Positions 1-8,025 of a stretch of 38,310 nucleotides of DNA are shown here, piece by piece (position 1 is the first letter of the stretch; each line of letters opens with the position of its first letter). Both the position numbers and the translations under genes were made by a program. A model generated the notes under the pieces. It had not been told where the DNA came from and ran no database searches. It saw nothing but the letters and a program-made list of their open reading frames with translations. Source of the DNA: a virus; IMG/VR virus record IMGVR_UViG_3300041964_000131, positions 1 through 38,310 of that record, one strand, 5' to 3'.

Positions 1-1
1 G

Positions 2-166
2 TTTCGCGATGCTTGGCCTATGCTTGCCCTTCTAGATGATCTTTTGAAAGAGCTTGCTCAGCTTGAGTCTAAAGCTGTCTCTCCGCGTGAATTTTGTGAT
101 TTGTTAATGCAGCTTGGATTTCGCGACGACACACCACGGAAATTTCAAGATGAGGACGATCGATGA
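2..166 (+). CDS. Partial hypothetical protein (3' end only)
   Basis: The frame is open from the left edge to a TGA at 164-166, giving 54 residues of a C-terminus that begins outside the window. It is leucine-rich at first (around LALLDDLLKEL) and ends in an acidic DEDDR tail, which looks like a helical soluble domain. Its stop overlaps the ATG of the PadR-like gene in an ATGA arrangement, as expected for translationally coupled genes. No family is recognised. Confidence 0.6.
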   Translation, partial: FRDAWPMLALLDDLLKELAQLESKAVSPREFCDLLMQLGFRDDTPRKFQDEDDR

Positions 167-438
167 ACTTACTTTGGTGGCTTCGACCCAAACAAACACG
201 CCTCAAAATCTTGAGGGCGATCGCATCCAAGCCCCTACCAGGTGTGGAAGTTGGCAGGGCGATCGGGGTTGGCATCGGTTCTCTCTACCCCACTCTTAAC
301 GAAATGGAGCAGGAGGGCTTGATCACCTCCTATCTTGACGAGAAGCGACTAGAGGAAAGAGGCGGAGCTAGGCGGCGCTTCTATGGGATCACAAGGTTGG
401 GACGACGAAAGTTAGAGGAGGGCGATCGAAGTGTTTAA
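163..438 (+). CDS. PadR-like winged-helix transcriptional regulator
   Basis: This 91-residue protein fits the small single-domain PadR-like class. An N-terminal helix (residues 12-20, RLKILRAIA) is followed by a helix-turn-helix with the typical GSLYPTLNEMEQEGLI segment around residues 39-54. The wing then carries RRRFYGITRLGRRKL, matching the PadR 'YxLTxxGxxxL' signature. The usual dimerising C-terminal helix is very short, so it resembles the compact PadR-s2 type. The ATG at 163 overlaps the stop of the preceding frame, and its stop overlaps the GTG of the next gene, so the three are probably one operon. Known PadR proteins are ligand-responsive repressors; the target here is unknown. Confidence 0.82.
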   Translation: MNLLWWLRPKQTRLKILRAIASKPLPGVEVGRAIGVGIGSLYPTLNEMEQEGLITSYLDEKRLEERGGARRRFYGITRLGRRKLEEGDRSV

Positions 439-646
439 TTTATCCGCAGGCGATCAGGTTCGAGTTTGTTGGCAAGGTGCTGATAAAAAGCCAAAGGGTT
501 TCAATTGCGAGGTTCTTGAAGTAGGCGAAAAGGCGTTAATAGTTGAAGTTTTGGTAGATGTGCCTAGGCGGATTCCATTCGATCGCACGACAGGGCAGCA
601 GATTCATAGCGATGGTGGTGAGTACTGGCTAGAAATGCCGTTTTAG
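431..646 (+). CDS. Small hypothetical protein, beta-rich
   Basis: The GTG start at 431 lies inside the end of the PadR-like gene, giving an 8-base overlap, and the frame runs 71 codons to the TAG at 644-646. The predicted protein is beta-rich: GDQVRVCWQG, then FNCEVLEVGE and ALIVEVLVDVP, a pattern like a small SH3-type barrel. No catalytic motif is visible. It probably belongs to the PadR operon. A strong AGGAGG (645-650) follows directly, but the ATG behind it (659) opens only 18 codons. Confidence 0.6.
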   Translation: MFNLSAGDQVRVCWQGADKKPKGFNCEVLEVGEKALIVEVLVDVPRRIPFDRTTGQQIHSDGGEYWLEMPF

Positions 647-761
647 GAGGCGCGATCGATGAACTACAGAATGAAACCGTGCAACTATTCCGCGTCGGTC
701 GCTGTCAATGTTTAGTTGTCGAGCATTTGGCATCAAGGAGCAACACCCGATCGGCTCTGAG

Positions 762-1175
762 TCAGCAGGGAGTATCTTCGATGTTTGGAAGTAGCGGCAA
801 GTCGGCAGCAGAACGATCGATTGGAGGCAGCTTAGCTTCACGCCGCAGATATACACCGCGATCGCGTTCTTGTCCAAATCGTTTGAATCCACGACGCTCA
901 TAAAATGCGACTAACTGATCACCTTTGAGTGCGCGAGTACGATCGCCAAAGGAGCGGGCTAAAGTTTCAATTGCTCGATCGCCATAGTCTTCAATCACGC
1001 GATCAAGCAACTTGCTCCCCACACCTTGTTTGCGATGCGCTTTTTCGGTTTTGATTGACTCTAAAAACACATGCCCACTCTTTTCCTGCACTAAAGCATA
1101 TGCGATGTGCTTGCCTTCTACGTGAATATCGTAGCGACGTAACCCGCCGCCTTCTTCCACGATATTGATGTGCAT
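762..1175 (-). CDS. GNAT-family N-acetyltransferase
   Basis: I place the start at the ATG complementary to 1173-1175 (MHINIVEEGG), giving 137 residues. The longer open frame up to 1451 only shadows the neighbouring gene. The core is GNAT-like: a beta strand (VFLESIKTE), then the acetyl-CoA pyrophosphate loop in motif A (HRKQGVGSKLLDRVI, the R/Q-x-x-G-x-G/A pattern), and later QLVAFYERRGFKRFG, the usual 'FYxxxGF' motif B. It should move an acetyl group from acetyl-CoA to an amine; the substrate cannot be inferred. It is monocistronic, lying after the terminator of the upstream - strand operon and convergent with the PadR operon. The basic C-terminal tail after RRGFKRFG is unusual. Confidence 0.8.
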   Translation of the reverse strand: MHINIVEEGGGLRRYDIHVEGKHIAYALVQEKSGHVFLESIKTEKAHRKQGVGSKLLDRVIEDYGDRAIETLARSFGDRTRALKGDQLVAFYERRGFKRFGQERDRGVYLRREAKLPPIDRSAADLPLLPNIEDTPC

Positions 1176-1250
1176 TTGGCTTACTTGGTTTTCAATAATA
1201 CTAGCCCGAAAAGCTTGTGTACTGCGGTTTTGGGCGGATGTACTGGCAAG

Positions 1251-1276
1251 AAAAAACCGCCCGTTGCTGAGCGGTT
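1251..1276 (-). terminator. Intrinsic terminator of the 1285-2569 operon
   Basis: Read on the - strand, AACCGC pairs with GCGGTT across a short loop and is followed at once by a run of six T. It sits 9 bases past the stop of the 80-residue gene and ahead of the GNAT gene, so it separates the two transcription units. Confidence 0.8.
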
Positions 1277-1284
1277 GTGCGGTA

Positions 1285-1527
1285 CTAGAAAAGACCAAAA
1301 AATCTGTACTTGCGATCGATCGCTTTTCTTCGCTCGTCCCATTCGCGGTTGAGTCTAGCCATTCGTTCCACTCCGTCAAGCCTTGCTCGATCGCGTGCTT
1401 GCAATACTTGCTCTTTCCACTGCTCTGCCTCGTCTTCTGTCGTGCCAGCAATGCGTCTTTCGGCTTCTCGTAGCCGCGCTTCTGCCACGATCACTTCTGG
1501 GTCAGATTCTATGTCTCGATAGTTCAT
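1285..1527 (-). CDS. Small charged helical hypothetical protein
   Basis: This 80-residue protein starts at an ATG (1525-1527) and ends just before a convincing terminator. Nearly all of it is predicted helix rich in Glu, Arg and Ala (for example EARLREAERR and EQVLQARDRARL), typical of a short coiled coil. It ends in a basic/aromatic KYRFFGLF tail. It is the last gene of a three-gene - strand unit with the 228- and 120-residue genes. No family is recognised; the composition would suit a structural or nucleic-acid-associated role, but that is guesswork. Confidence 0.6.
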   Translation of the reverse strand: MNYRDIESDPEVIVAEARLREAERRIAGTTEDEAEQWKEQVLQARDRARLDGVERMARLNREWDERRKAIDRKYRFFGLF

Positions 1528-1545
1528 TGTTTTGTGTATTAGTGG

Positions 1546-2232
1546 TTAGCGCAAGACCGGAGCAGCGATCGATCGGAACTCTAGATTCTTGCTGCAATGG
1601 TAGAGAACGCGCTCGTTGTCTTCCAGCAATCGGTAACTGTGGGTGAACTCTCGCCAGTCGCGCCCAGTCCGATCGACCCCACGCCAAGTTACGACGATCG
1701 AAGATTGTGGGTTGTTTGGTTCTAGTTCACGCCGCGATCGCTGCATGAAGTCTGCAAGATCAGGAGCGAACCAGTATGACTCGCGCTTGCGCCCGATCGC
1801 TTCTTCCACCGTGGCGTTTTTGATTAGCACCTGACTGGATTGTGTCATTGCAATCTGCCGCTGGTCATGCAGCCGCACTAATGCCCGCCGTTCTTCTGGA
1901 TGCTCTAAAAACTCTGTCAAGACTTTCAGGATTGGCAGTGACATGATTTGCTGCGCCTGCACACCGGGAATCAGCACCGGGGCGAAAGCTTCGCTTCCTT
2001 CGGGCGGGCTAGTGTTGTCGGCTGCGTCTGCCATGCTTGCTAAGACTCGATAGCAGCGGTTTGCGGGGTTGGGATAGCGCAGTTGAGCTTCGTGCTTGCC
2101 AAAACGTGCCGCCCATTGCGCCAAAACACGGCCCTGCAGTCGTAACTCGTCTAGCGCGTCTTCTGCTGTAGGGTACGACAAAAGAATGGCGCGATCGCTG
2201 AACCCTTCAAGATTGCGCAGGGATGATTCCAT
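1546..2232 (-). CDS. Hypothetical protein, C-terminal half possibly PAS-like
   Basis: The protein has 228 residues from an ATG at 2230-2232. The N-terminal half is helical with a probable disordered patch (NTSPPEGSEAF). The second half reads like a degenerate PAS sensor: SSQVLIKNATVEEAIGR, then SYWFAPDLADFMQRS, then SSIVVTWRGVDRTG and an aromatic strand near YRLLEDN, mimicking 'NxAxxxxxG.......P......'. The resemblance is by eye only. The start overlaps the end of the 120-residue gene by 26 bases, indicating tight coupling. A regulator with a sensing domain paired with a ribbon-helix-helix partner would be a coherent unit, but this is not shown. Confidence 0.55.
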   Translation of the reverse strand: MESSLRNLEGFSDRAILLSYPTAEDALDELRLQGRVLAQWAARFGKHEAQLRYPNPANRCYRVLASMADAADNTSPPEGSEAFAPVLIPGVQAQQIMSLPILKVLTEFLEHPEERRALVRLHDQRQIAMTQSSQVLIKNATVEEAIGRKRESYWFAPDLADFMQRSRRELEPNNPQSSIVVTWRGVDRTGRDWREFTHSYRLLEDNERVLYHCSKNLEFRSIAAPVLR

Positions 2233-2569
2233 TTTTCTTTTCTCCGTTCAGGCATAAACGAATTTTTTCAAGCGTCTCTGTTGGAATATCGGCGTCGTGA
2301 GAGATTGTCACTAATTCAATCGGATCGATCTCCTCTCCTGCTGCCATCCTGAGCAAGAGCGATCGCAGTTGAGCTTCAACGTCATTGGACTGTCGCTCTA
2401 AGAAAAAGCGCTGCCGCTCATGGTCGTCTAAAAGCGATCGCAGCCCTCGACGAAAACCGTCGAGGAGTACGTCTCCCTCTGATCGCCCTTGGGATTGAGC
2501 AAGGTCTCGGATGGTCTGCTGCTCCGCATCCGAGGGAGAGCAGTACATTTGTCGCTGCCGCTTTGCCAT
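2207..2569 (-). CDS. Putative ribbon-helix-helix type DNA-binding protein
   Basis: This 120-residue protein begins MAKRQRQMYCSPSD and then has two helices, AEQQTIRDLAQSQG and SEGDVLLDGFRRGLRSLL. That strand-helix-helix pattern, with an 'xxGRSxxDxLxxG' turn, is what RHH (MetJ/Arc/CopG-like) repressors show. The remainder is helical and acidic. It is the first gene of the - strand operon and faces a divergent + strand operon across a 281-bp AT-rich intergenic region, a usual place for an autoregulating repressor. No sequence search was possible, so the family is an inference. Confidence 0.5.
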   Translation of the reverse strand: MAKRQRQMYCSPSDAEQQTIRDLAQSQGRSEGDVLLDGFRRGLRSLLDDHERQRFFLERQSNDVEAQLRSLLLRMAAGEEIDPIELVTISHDADIPTETLEKIRLCLNGEKKNGIIPAQS

Positions 2570-2850
2570 TTTTCTTGTGAAAACGCAGTACTTTTACAAA
2601 TTTTCGCGCTTTTTGCCAAAAACAACTGCAACGCAATCGTCCATTTCCCTTAAAACTCAATATTTATCAGTTTTCTAGCGCGATCGAGCAGCACATTTAG
2701 TTTGGATTTGTCTAAGCATGTAGAACTTATTTTCTTGAGACTGCGGTATTTTGCGGTTTTTTAAGCCCAAAAAACAGAAGATTTTTGAAATTCTCACCCC
2801 GCCTCTGTAGAAAGCTGGTACAAATACAGTAGAAATACAAATTCAGGGCG
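2570..2850. promoter_or_regulatory. Divergent promoter/operator region
   Basis: This 281-bp stretch has no gene on either strand. It lies between the divergent RHH-like gene and the + strand operon, is AT-rich and lacks HIP1 octamers over most of its length. It contains a TGCGGT direct repeat near 2741-2760 followed by a T-run, and an AAATAC repeat just upstream of the 2851 start (ACAAATACAGTAGAAATACA). These are candidate operators. No convincing -35/-10 pair with 17-bp spacing could be picked. Confidence 0.45.
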
Positions 2851-3345
2851 ATGTTTCGACTCACAGAGATCCGAAAAGAACTCAAGGCAATGACGATCGC
2901 GGGCAGATTGTGCAACCAAACCTGGGGCGAATGGCGTGATGCCGCTGGAATTGGACATTACGCCCACACCTGCACTCGCGATCAGTGGATTCGTTTATGC
3001 GCTTGCGCGGCATTGCAGCGTCGGCGCAAAAAAGTAAACGCAATCACCGTCGAAGTGTTTCTAAAGAACCACGGCGACGACCCGCTAGAGTTTCTGCCCG
3101 GACTACTGCCGCTATCTCAAATGCGATCGCTGCCTACATCTTGTTCTGGTCGTGAAATTGCCGATATTGCCGCCGACATCATTGGGCATCGACCCACTGA
3201 AAACACGGTGAAGCGATGGCTAAAAGCGATCGGTGCATTTTATAGCCGCAACGATTGCTACAGCGCTACTCAAGTGCAAGCGGTACTGCGTCACGCCGTC
3301 CGCTGCGAGTCGAAGCATCCGATCGCGCTCGTCTTCGAGCTATGA
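2851..3345 (+). CDS. Hypothetical protein with helix-turn-helix-like C-terminus
   Basis: This 164-residue protein starts at an ATG behind CAGGG. It opens the + strand operon that ends with an ATPase and an HNH nuclease. The N-terminal half is basic and cysteine-bearing (CTRDQWIRLCACAALQRRRKK). Residues about 100-150 look like a helix-turn-helix followed by a second recognition unit: REIADIAADIIGHRPTENTV, then KRWLKAIG and YSATQVQAVLRHAV. It could control the operon or initiate an element-specific process. The family is not recognised. Confidence 0.6.
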   Translation: MFRLTEIRKELKAMTIAGRLCNQTWGEWRDAAGIGHYAHTCTRDQWIRLCACAALQRRRKKVNAITVEVFLKNHGDDPLEFLPGLLPLSQMRSLPTSCSGREIADIAADIIGHRPTENTVKRWLKAIGAFYSRNDCYSATQVQAVLRHAVRCESKHPIALVFEL

Positions 3346-3385
3346 AGCCACGTCAACGTCAAACATTTACAGGAAGTGCTGCAGC

Positions 3386-3894
3386 ATGAAAATTGAAGAC
3401 ATCCTCAAGTACCTATCCGATCGAAACATCCAAGCTACTGAAGCTCAAGTTAAATCTTTGGGTGTCGATCTCGATGACATCACTCCGCAGTCGATTGAAG
3501 TGATTGCACAGCAGTTGCAGTCTCAATCCACAGCGATCGCCCCACAACCCCATCTGCCGCCATTTCTCCTGCCAAGCGCAATCGCCGCAAAAAAGACGCT
3601 CTAGCCCCGGTCAACGCTCCGGTTGTCAGCACTACGCAAGACGCGGAATCAGCCGGACAATCAGCGGCAGGCAAAATCGAAACTCGATTCGATAACGAAC
3701 TTGATCCACTGGTTAATCAGTTCGACCAAATTCGGCTCGATCGTCAACGCGAAGCTGCTGCTTACATGCTGCAAGCAACTGCAAATCTGCAAGCCGACAC
3801 TCTTGAACTCGTTGCAAAGGGCTTGGAGGTGATGCCCATCGGCAATCAATTTCGATTCTTTTCGGACGCTGACGATGTTGGCGCATCAGCTTGA
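3386..3894 (+). CDS. Hypothetical protein (one frameshift near 3550)
   Basis: The ATG at 3386 opens MKIEDILKYLSDRNIQATE, and the frame stays protein-like to about 3550. There it continues without loss of character in another frame (SAAISPAKRNRRKKD) and ends GASA at the TGA 3892-3894. The break lies in an ACAACCCCATC run, so a missing base is likely. The joined protein is about 169 residues: an N-terminal helical domain, a basic linker (KRNRRKK) and a C-terminal segment with REAAAYMLQATANLQADT. The corrected end overlaps the next ATG by 20 bases. The function is unknown; it may be a soluble partner of the following membrane protein. Confidence 0.55.
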
Positions 3895-4630
3895 GGCAGG
3901 CAAACGCCGTCACACTTGGCTGATGTGGTTAATCGCTGGCATGATTGCCGCTCTGTCGCTCACCTCGATCGCTGTTTTGCTCCGCCCTTCCAACCCCTAT
4001 CAGGGAGTTTTTATGAGCAATCAACCCGCTAATCCTCAAGTTCAAACGCCTCCTGCTGCGCTTGCTCCCGCCGCAGAGCGTCAACAGATGCTTGCTAAGT
4101 TGCAGCAGGCGATCGTCCAACAGCAGCAGAACGCCGTTACAGGTGTTTTGCCCACTACGGCGCTACCTGCTCTCGCACTACCGCCTCAACCGCGATCGCA
4201 GCGTGATTGGATGCCCTTCGCCATCCTTGGCAGTGCAGGACTGCTAGCGACCACGATTCTAGGCAGTGTCGGCATGATCTCCGCTCGATCGCCTGCTGCT
4301 GTGTCAGAGCGTCAGATAGCGGCTCAAATGGCGGCAATGTCAGCCCTAGCAATGGAGGCATCGAAGCAGCGATCGGTCTGCATTGCGTTTGTCTGCCCTC
4401 CTAGCGAACCAGCAGCACAGCCTCAGCAGGTATTGCCGCAGTCTTTCGGCAATCTGCCGCAACAACCCCAGCCAGCGCCTACAGCCTGGTCGTGGCTACA
4501 GCAGGAGAGCAATGAATCGATCGTTTTGAGGGCGCGATCGATTCAGCAGAACGGCGCAATCTGCGCTGAGAATCCTGGCTTCTGTGAAGCGCTGCAAGCT
4601 GAAGCCCAAAACCGTCAACTGCAAATTTAA
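3875..4630 (+). CDS. Membrane protein with two TM segments and Pro/Gln/Ala-rich linkers
   Basis: The protein has 251 residues. A basic N-terminus (EAGKRRHTW) precedes a first membrane helix at about residues 15-37 (LMWLIAGMIAALSLTSIAVL). A long Pro/Gln/Ala-rich stretch follows, then a second helix near 113-136 (FAILGSAGLLATTILGSVGM). The C-terminal half is Gln/Pro-rich and carries two cysteine pairs (VCIAFVC and ICAENPGFC) that could form disulphides or bind metal. It overlaps the previous gene and is followed by AAGGAG for the next. It is probably an inner-membrane component of a multi-protein assembly together with the small membrane proteins and ATPase downstream. Confidence 0.65.
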   Translation: MLAHQLEAGKRRHTWLMWLIAGMIAALSLTSIAVLLRPSNPYQGVFMSNQPANPQVQTPPAALAPAAERQQMLAKLQQAIVQQQQNAVTGVLPTTALPALALPPQPRSQRDWMPFAILGSAGLLATTILGSVGMISARSPAAVSERQIAAQMAAMSALAMEASKQRSVCIAFVCPPSEPAAQPQQVLPQSFGNLPQQPQPAPTAWSWLQQESNESIVLRARSIQQNGAICAENPGFCEALQAEAQNRQLQI

Positions 4631-4639
4631 GGAGTGCAA

Positions 4640-5071
4640 ATGCTCAACTTATTGACCAATTATCGCGAGGTACGGCAATCAACCGAAGGTGAGCTTGGGA
4701 TTCAAGCCCCTACTGCGATCGGTGGTAATGCCAAACAGCACGTTAAAAAGCTAAACAATCTACCCCGCCAAATCTCTCAAAAGTCGTTGCTAGTTGAGAA
4801 GGAATTGGCCTCACGAGAAGCCAACACCGTAATCCTTCTGAAGCAACTCGTCGAAGTTCGCAAAGCTCGAATGGCTGCCGCTGTCGCCTCTCATGCCGCT
4901 GTTGCCGATCATCGTCTTCACGTTATGGATACCGCAGAAAAGCTTGCCGCTACTGACGCCAATTTTGCCAGCAAAAATATGCTGCATGGTCTGACGATGG
5001 GCAGTCAAGAGGCAGAACTAAACGGGATGCAGCGGGCTTTTAACGGTGCAAGAACTCTGGTCAGAGGTTAG
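4640..5071 (+). CDS. Hypothetical helical protein
   Basis: I choose the ATG at 4640, which is correctly spaced from AAGGAG (4629-4634), over the GTG at 4634. The product is 143 residues, largely helical and alanine-rich (for example ARMAAAVASHAAVADH), with a conserved-looking Gly-rich end (GARTLVRG). There is no signal peptide or membrane span. Given its position between two membrane-protein genes it may be a cytoplasmic coiled-coil subunit of the same complex. No family is recognised. Confidence 0.6.
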   Translation: MLNLLTNYREVRQSTEGELGIQAPTAIGGNAKQHVKKLNNLPRQISQKSLLVEKELASREANTVILLKQLVEVRKARMAAAVASHAAVADHRLHVMDTAEKLAATDANFASKNMLHGLTMGSQEAELNGMQRAFNGARTLVRG

Positions 5072-5074
5072 ACA

Positions 5075-5239
5075 GTGAAAACCCAACAGCAAAAGGTGAT
5101 CGACAGTGCGATCGAGCGATTAGAAGCACTCCACGCGACCTGCAAGCGCGAATCGGCTGGAAACAGCGCAGTAAATTTGGTCTATCGATCGTGCGCTAGC
5201 GAGATTCAAGCAGTCATCAATCAGTTAAAGCGAGGTTGA
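5075..5239 (+). CDS. 54-residue hypothetical protein
   Basis: This is a short GTG-initiated frame, 3 bases after the previous stop, encoding 54 residues. The protein is amphipathic helical throughout (VIDSAIERLEALHATC, then ASEIQAVINQLKRG) with two cysteines. It fills the gap between two well-supported genes in the same direction, and codon use and HIP1 content match its neighbours. The function is unknown. Confidence 0.5.
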   Translation: MKTQQQKVIDSAIERLEALHATCKRESAGNSAVNLVYRSCASEIQAVINQLKRG

Positions 5240-5247
5240 ACCGACAC

Positions 5248-5595
5248 ATGGAAAATCTTCAGGCTTTACTTGACCAATACGCTGCCGACGCTCTAGGCGC
5301 GATCGAGTCCACTGACAGTCAGTTTGCCACTGCCATCGCTCAGCACGATCGAGCAATGGCAAAACATCGAGAGAACGCGCAGCGCTACGCCACACCACAG
5401 CAGCACATCCCACAGATTGCCAGTATCTCGGTTAAGCATGGCGATCGGGCTTACTCCTGCACTAATGCTGAGGTGATTGCAGCAGCTAGACAAAAGCGCC
5501 CTGATACATCCGAACTGCTGCATCAGTGGTTGCGATCGGAGTTCGGGGTTTACATCTTGCCTAATCAAATCAAATACGAGGTGCATCGACAATGA
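5248..5595 (+). CDS. Hypothetical soluble protein
   Basis: I take the ATG at 5248 (MENLQALLDQYAADAL); a TTG at 5236 in the same frame would add four residues. The product is about 115 residues. The N-terminal part is helical, and the C-terminal part is mixed (ASISVKHGDRAYSC, then ELLHQWLRSEFGVYILPNQI). The stop overlaps the ATG of the next membrane-protein gene (ATGA). No family is recognised. Confidence 0.6.
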   Translation: MENLQALLDQYAADALGAIESTDSQFATAIAQHDRAMAKHRENAQRYATPQQHIPQIASISVKHGDRAYSCTNAEVIAAARQKRPDTSELLHQWLRSEFGVYILPNQIKYEVHRQ

Positions 5596-5804
5596 AAAAC
5601 AAAATTGATTGGTCTATAGTAGTCAGCCTCATTGCTGGCAATCTTGTTTGGGTCACCTTGCTTTGTTTCGCAGTGGCAATCACATCTGGAAGCGCAAGAC
5701 AGAAAGATAATGCCGCTTTAGCGGGAGTTGCTTTTGGATGTCTTGCGGTTAACGCTGTTTGGCTTGCAGTTAACTACGAGAACGGATGGGAGGACGAAGA
5801 GTGA
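5592..5804 (+). CDS. Small two-TM membrane protein
   Basis: This 70-residue protein has two hydrophobic segments: residues about 9-30 (VVSLIAGNLVWVTLLCFAVA) and 42-60 (AALAGVAFGCLAVNAVWLAV), with an acidic ENGWEDEE tail. The first ATG overlaps the stop of the upstream gene, and its stop overlaps the GTG of the next, so synthesis is probably coupled. Holins can look similar, but the neighbours are not lysis genes, so a structural membrane subunit is as likely. Confidence 0.65.
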   Translation: MKNKIDWSIVVSLIAGNLVWVTLLCFAVAITSGSARQKDNAALAGVAFGCLAVNAVWLAVNYENGWEDEE

Positions 5805-6091
5805 AATCTTGGCTCTACAGTTCGCTTGGCTTCTGTGGGTTCTCTACCTGTGTTCTGTTGGGGCATCTATCCGCTGCATACCCCGCGATCGCAGTTGGCA
5901 CTAATACCCTGATTGTTGCTGTTTTGCTAGCGCTAGCCGTTCTCACGGTGCTGTCACTGGTCAAGGTGCGGCAGCAGATGGGCGAACTCGCTGAGCGGCA
6001 AGATTACGTTATGTCACTCCTTACCAGCGCGGGTATTGGTTCGATCGTTCTGTTCGCCCTATTTGCGGGCGCGTTTGTGGTAGGAGGGTAG
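5801..6091 (+). CDS. Small three-TM membrane protein
   Basis: I choose the GTG at 5801 (MKSWLYSS), which overlaps the preceding stop and follows GGGAGGACG; an ATG at 5786 would add five residues. The 96-residue product has three hydrophobic helices: about 4-26, 30-54 (IAVGTNTLIVAVLLALAVLT) and 70-94 (GIGSIVLFALFAGAFVVGG), with a basic/polar loop (VKVRQQMGELAERQDY). Size and topology recall VirB2/TrbC-like or other small secretion-channel proteins, but no signature confirms this. It lies directly upstream of the membrane-anchored ATPase. Confidence 0.6.
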   Translation: MKSWLYSSLGFCGFSTCVLLGHLSAAYPAIAVGTNTLIVAVLLALAVLTVLSLVKVRQQMGELAERQDYVMSLLTSAGIGSIVLFALFAGAFVVGG

Positions 6092-6095
6092 CGAA

Positions 6096-7673
6096 GTGGT
6101 GAGCATTTTTGGTGCAGAGCAGGCACTTGTAAACCCATTGCAGCAGCGCGATCGAGAGACGTTGTTAGGACTGGCGATCGGCGCAATTATTGGCACGATT
6201 ACGCCAATCATCCTCACGACTCAACTTCCTACCCCGCTCAAAAGCATTTCTCTTTTAGCAGGCGTGGGATGCTCTGGTGCTGCTGCCGTGGTGAGTGGCA
6301 ACAAGATCGCCCGCAAGCAAAACAAGTTCGCCAAAATCATCGACACCACTCAAGAGGATGCGGTGCTATCGCGGATGGAAAGCGAGATCGCCTACGCCAA
6401 GATGCTAGACGACATCTACAACAACAACCGCATTCTTGATGTGGTCATGCAGTTGCCAGCAGATCAGCAAAACTATTGGCTCAATTATTTTGGTGTTTCT
6501 GGCTTGGCAGCTTCAACGATCGCCGTCGAATCACGTGCTGTTCTAGAACCAGCCGAACCCGTCACCTATACCACCTCAGCAGGTACACTCGCTCGATCGG
6601 GTGCAATCACCAAGGCTTACAGTCAGTCTCCTGATCTGCCGTTCCCTGAAGAAGATTTAGCACTCACCTTGGCGCAGACCACGATCGATCCTGACAACAG
6701 CGGCTCCACGCTAATTTCCTGTCCACGCGGAACCGGAAAATCTACCTTGCTGCGAGTGGCAACCAGCTATGCCAACACCATTCATGAGGGCGCGATCGAT
6801 TTCTCGGTGTTTGCAGGCAAAGACGGCGAGAACTACTGCGGACTGGAAGACTCCGACCAAGATTATCTCTACAGTGGCAGCAAGCACAACGTAGAAGAGA
6901 CCTACTCTCGACTGAATGCGATCGAGCAGCGCTGCGAAGCCTTTGCCGGATTCCCCACAGTAACGGTGCTAGATGAGTACAACAACACCTTGGCAGCAGC
7001 GGCAACCTACGACAGCCTAGAGCGCGGCAGAAACTATCGTAAGCGCATCGCTGCCACGACTTACGAGCGAGTCACCAAGGGGCGATCGAAGCTGGTATGT
7101 GATTGGATTACCTCACACTCGCCCTTTGGTGCAGGATGTTGATCTCAACTCCCAGATTCAGAACTCAGTTTATATCGTGATTTTGGCGCGGGGCAGTTCT
7201 TACGGCACGATCGAGCAAGCGCTGAAAAACAAGATTCAAGTAGTAGACAACGCCACCCGCCGCGAAGAATTGCAGCAACAGCTTGCCGACTACCGCAACA
7301 GCAGCAAGTTCGATCGCGATAAGGTCATGGCACTGACCAACCTGCTAGGGGATTGGCGCTTGGTATTCTTGCCTCACTATGGCGAAGTCGGCAGCATCGA
7401 TCGCGGAACACTGAATCAGACGGCGAAGAAATCGCAGAGACGATGGAACGCCCAACACGCCGATCGCTCAGCCTGGACAGAGTGCAATCGATCTGATGCA
7501 GCAGTGGATGGATGAGTTGCATCGTGTTGTGACTGATGCCGAACTAACAGCTCAGTTTAAAGGCACTCACAGGGCGATCGCTCGATGAGCAGGGCTTGCG
7601 CTATCTCAAACAAGGATTGGGGCTGGATGGTGACGACAACACGCCGAACACCGAAACCGAAGAAATTTGGTAA
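6096..7673 (+). CDS. Membrane-anchored P-loop ATPase, HerA/FtsK/VirD4-like (several frameshifts)
   Basis: A GTG start 8 bases after AGGAGG opens an N-terminus with two membrane helices (around GLAIGAIIGTITPIILTT and SLLAGVGCSGAAAVVSG). A cytoplasmic domain follows with Walker A CPRGTGKSTLLR (about residues 208-219) and Walker B PTVTVLDEYNN (about 286-296). The frame breaks near 7125 (an extra C in GCCC) and continues as THSPLVQDVDLNSQ..SVYIVILARG, matching the sensor region of VirD4/FtsK-type pumps. Further indels near 7400, 7450 and 7560 lead to an acidic tail (NTETEEIW) ending at 7673. The corrected protein is about 525 residues. DNA or protein translocation with the preceding membrane proteins is the likely role; the substrate is unknown. 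Confidence 0.7.
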
Positions 7674-8025
7674 ACGCCGTCGGAAAGCAGGGCAACCGGA
7701 CTGGGATAGCCGCTATGCCGACAACTGGCGAAAGATCTGCGCGATCGCGCATCAGGCGACGGGTGGTATCTGCTGTTGCTGTTTGGTGGCGAAATCAACC
7801 AACGTACATCACCTGTATTATCGAGATAAACGAGGGGCGATCGCGGGTCGTGAGATAGCTGGAAAGTCAGTAGTCCCCCTTTGCTCTGCTTGTCACGACA
7901 GATCCCACAGAAAAGATGTCTGGGTCTACGATCGCATCAATCCGTTGCTAGGCAACCATCAGAGATCGGGTTGGGCAAGAAAACTGAGGCTTGGCTATCG
8001 ACTGCTCAGCAGTGCGATTCGGTAA
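7627..8025 (+). CDS. HNH-type nuclease
   Basis: I take the ATG at 7627, inside the end of the ATPase gene, because the residues before it only shadow the ATPase tail. The 132-residue product has a basic N-terminus (RRTPKPKKFGKRRRK). It then shows an HNH/zinc-knuckle core: GICCCCLVAKSTNVHHLYY followed by PLCSACHDRSHR, that is CxxC...HH...CxxCH. It should nick or cut DNA with one metal ion at the HH site. It ends the + strand operon and is convergent with the fibre genes. It may be a homing or packaging-associated HNH; nothing decides between these. Confidence 0.75.
   Translation: MVTTTRRTPKPKKFGKRRRKAGQPDWDSRYADNWRKICAIAHQATGGICCCCLVAKSTNVHHLYYRDKRGAIAGREIAGKSVVPLCSACHDRSHRKDVWVYDRINPLLGNHQRSGWARKLRLGYRLLSSAIR

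Noticed and set aside
659-715. An 18-codon ORF with a strong AGGAGG upstream
   Set aside because: The ribosome site is good, but the peptide is tiny, resembles nothing and runs toward the convergent GNAT gene. It may be the start of a frameshifted gene, but no continuing frame is convincing.
762-1451. A 229-residue version of the GNAT protein
   Set aside because: The first 92 residues shadow the 1285-1527 gene in another frame and cross a terminator; the GNAT fold begins at MHINIVEEGG.
5592-6091. Two small membrane proteins as a holin pair
   Set aside because: TM number would fit, but no endolysin or spanin is nearby and the genes are embedded in the ATPase operon.
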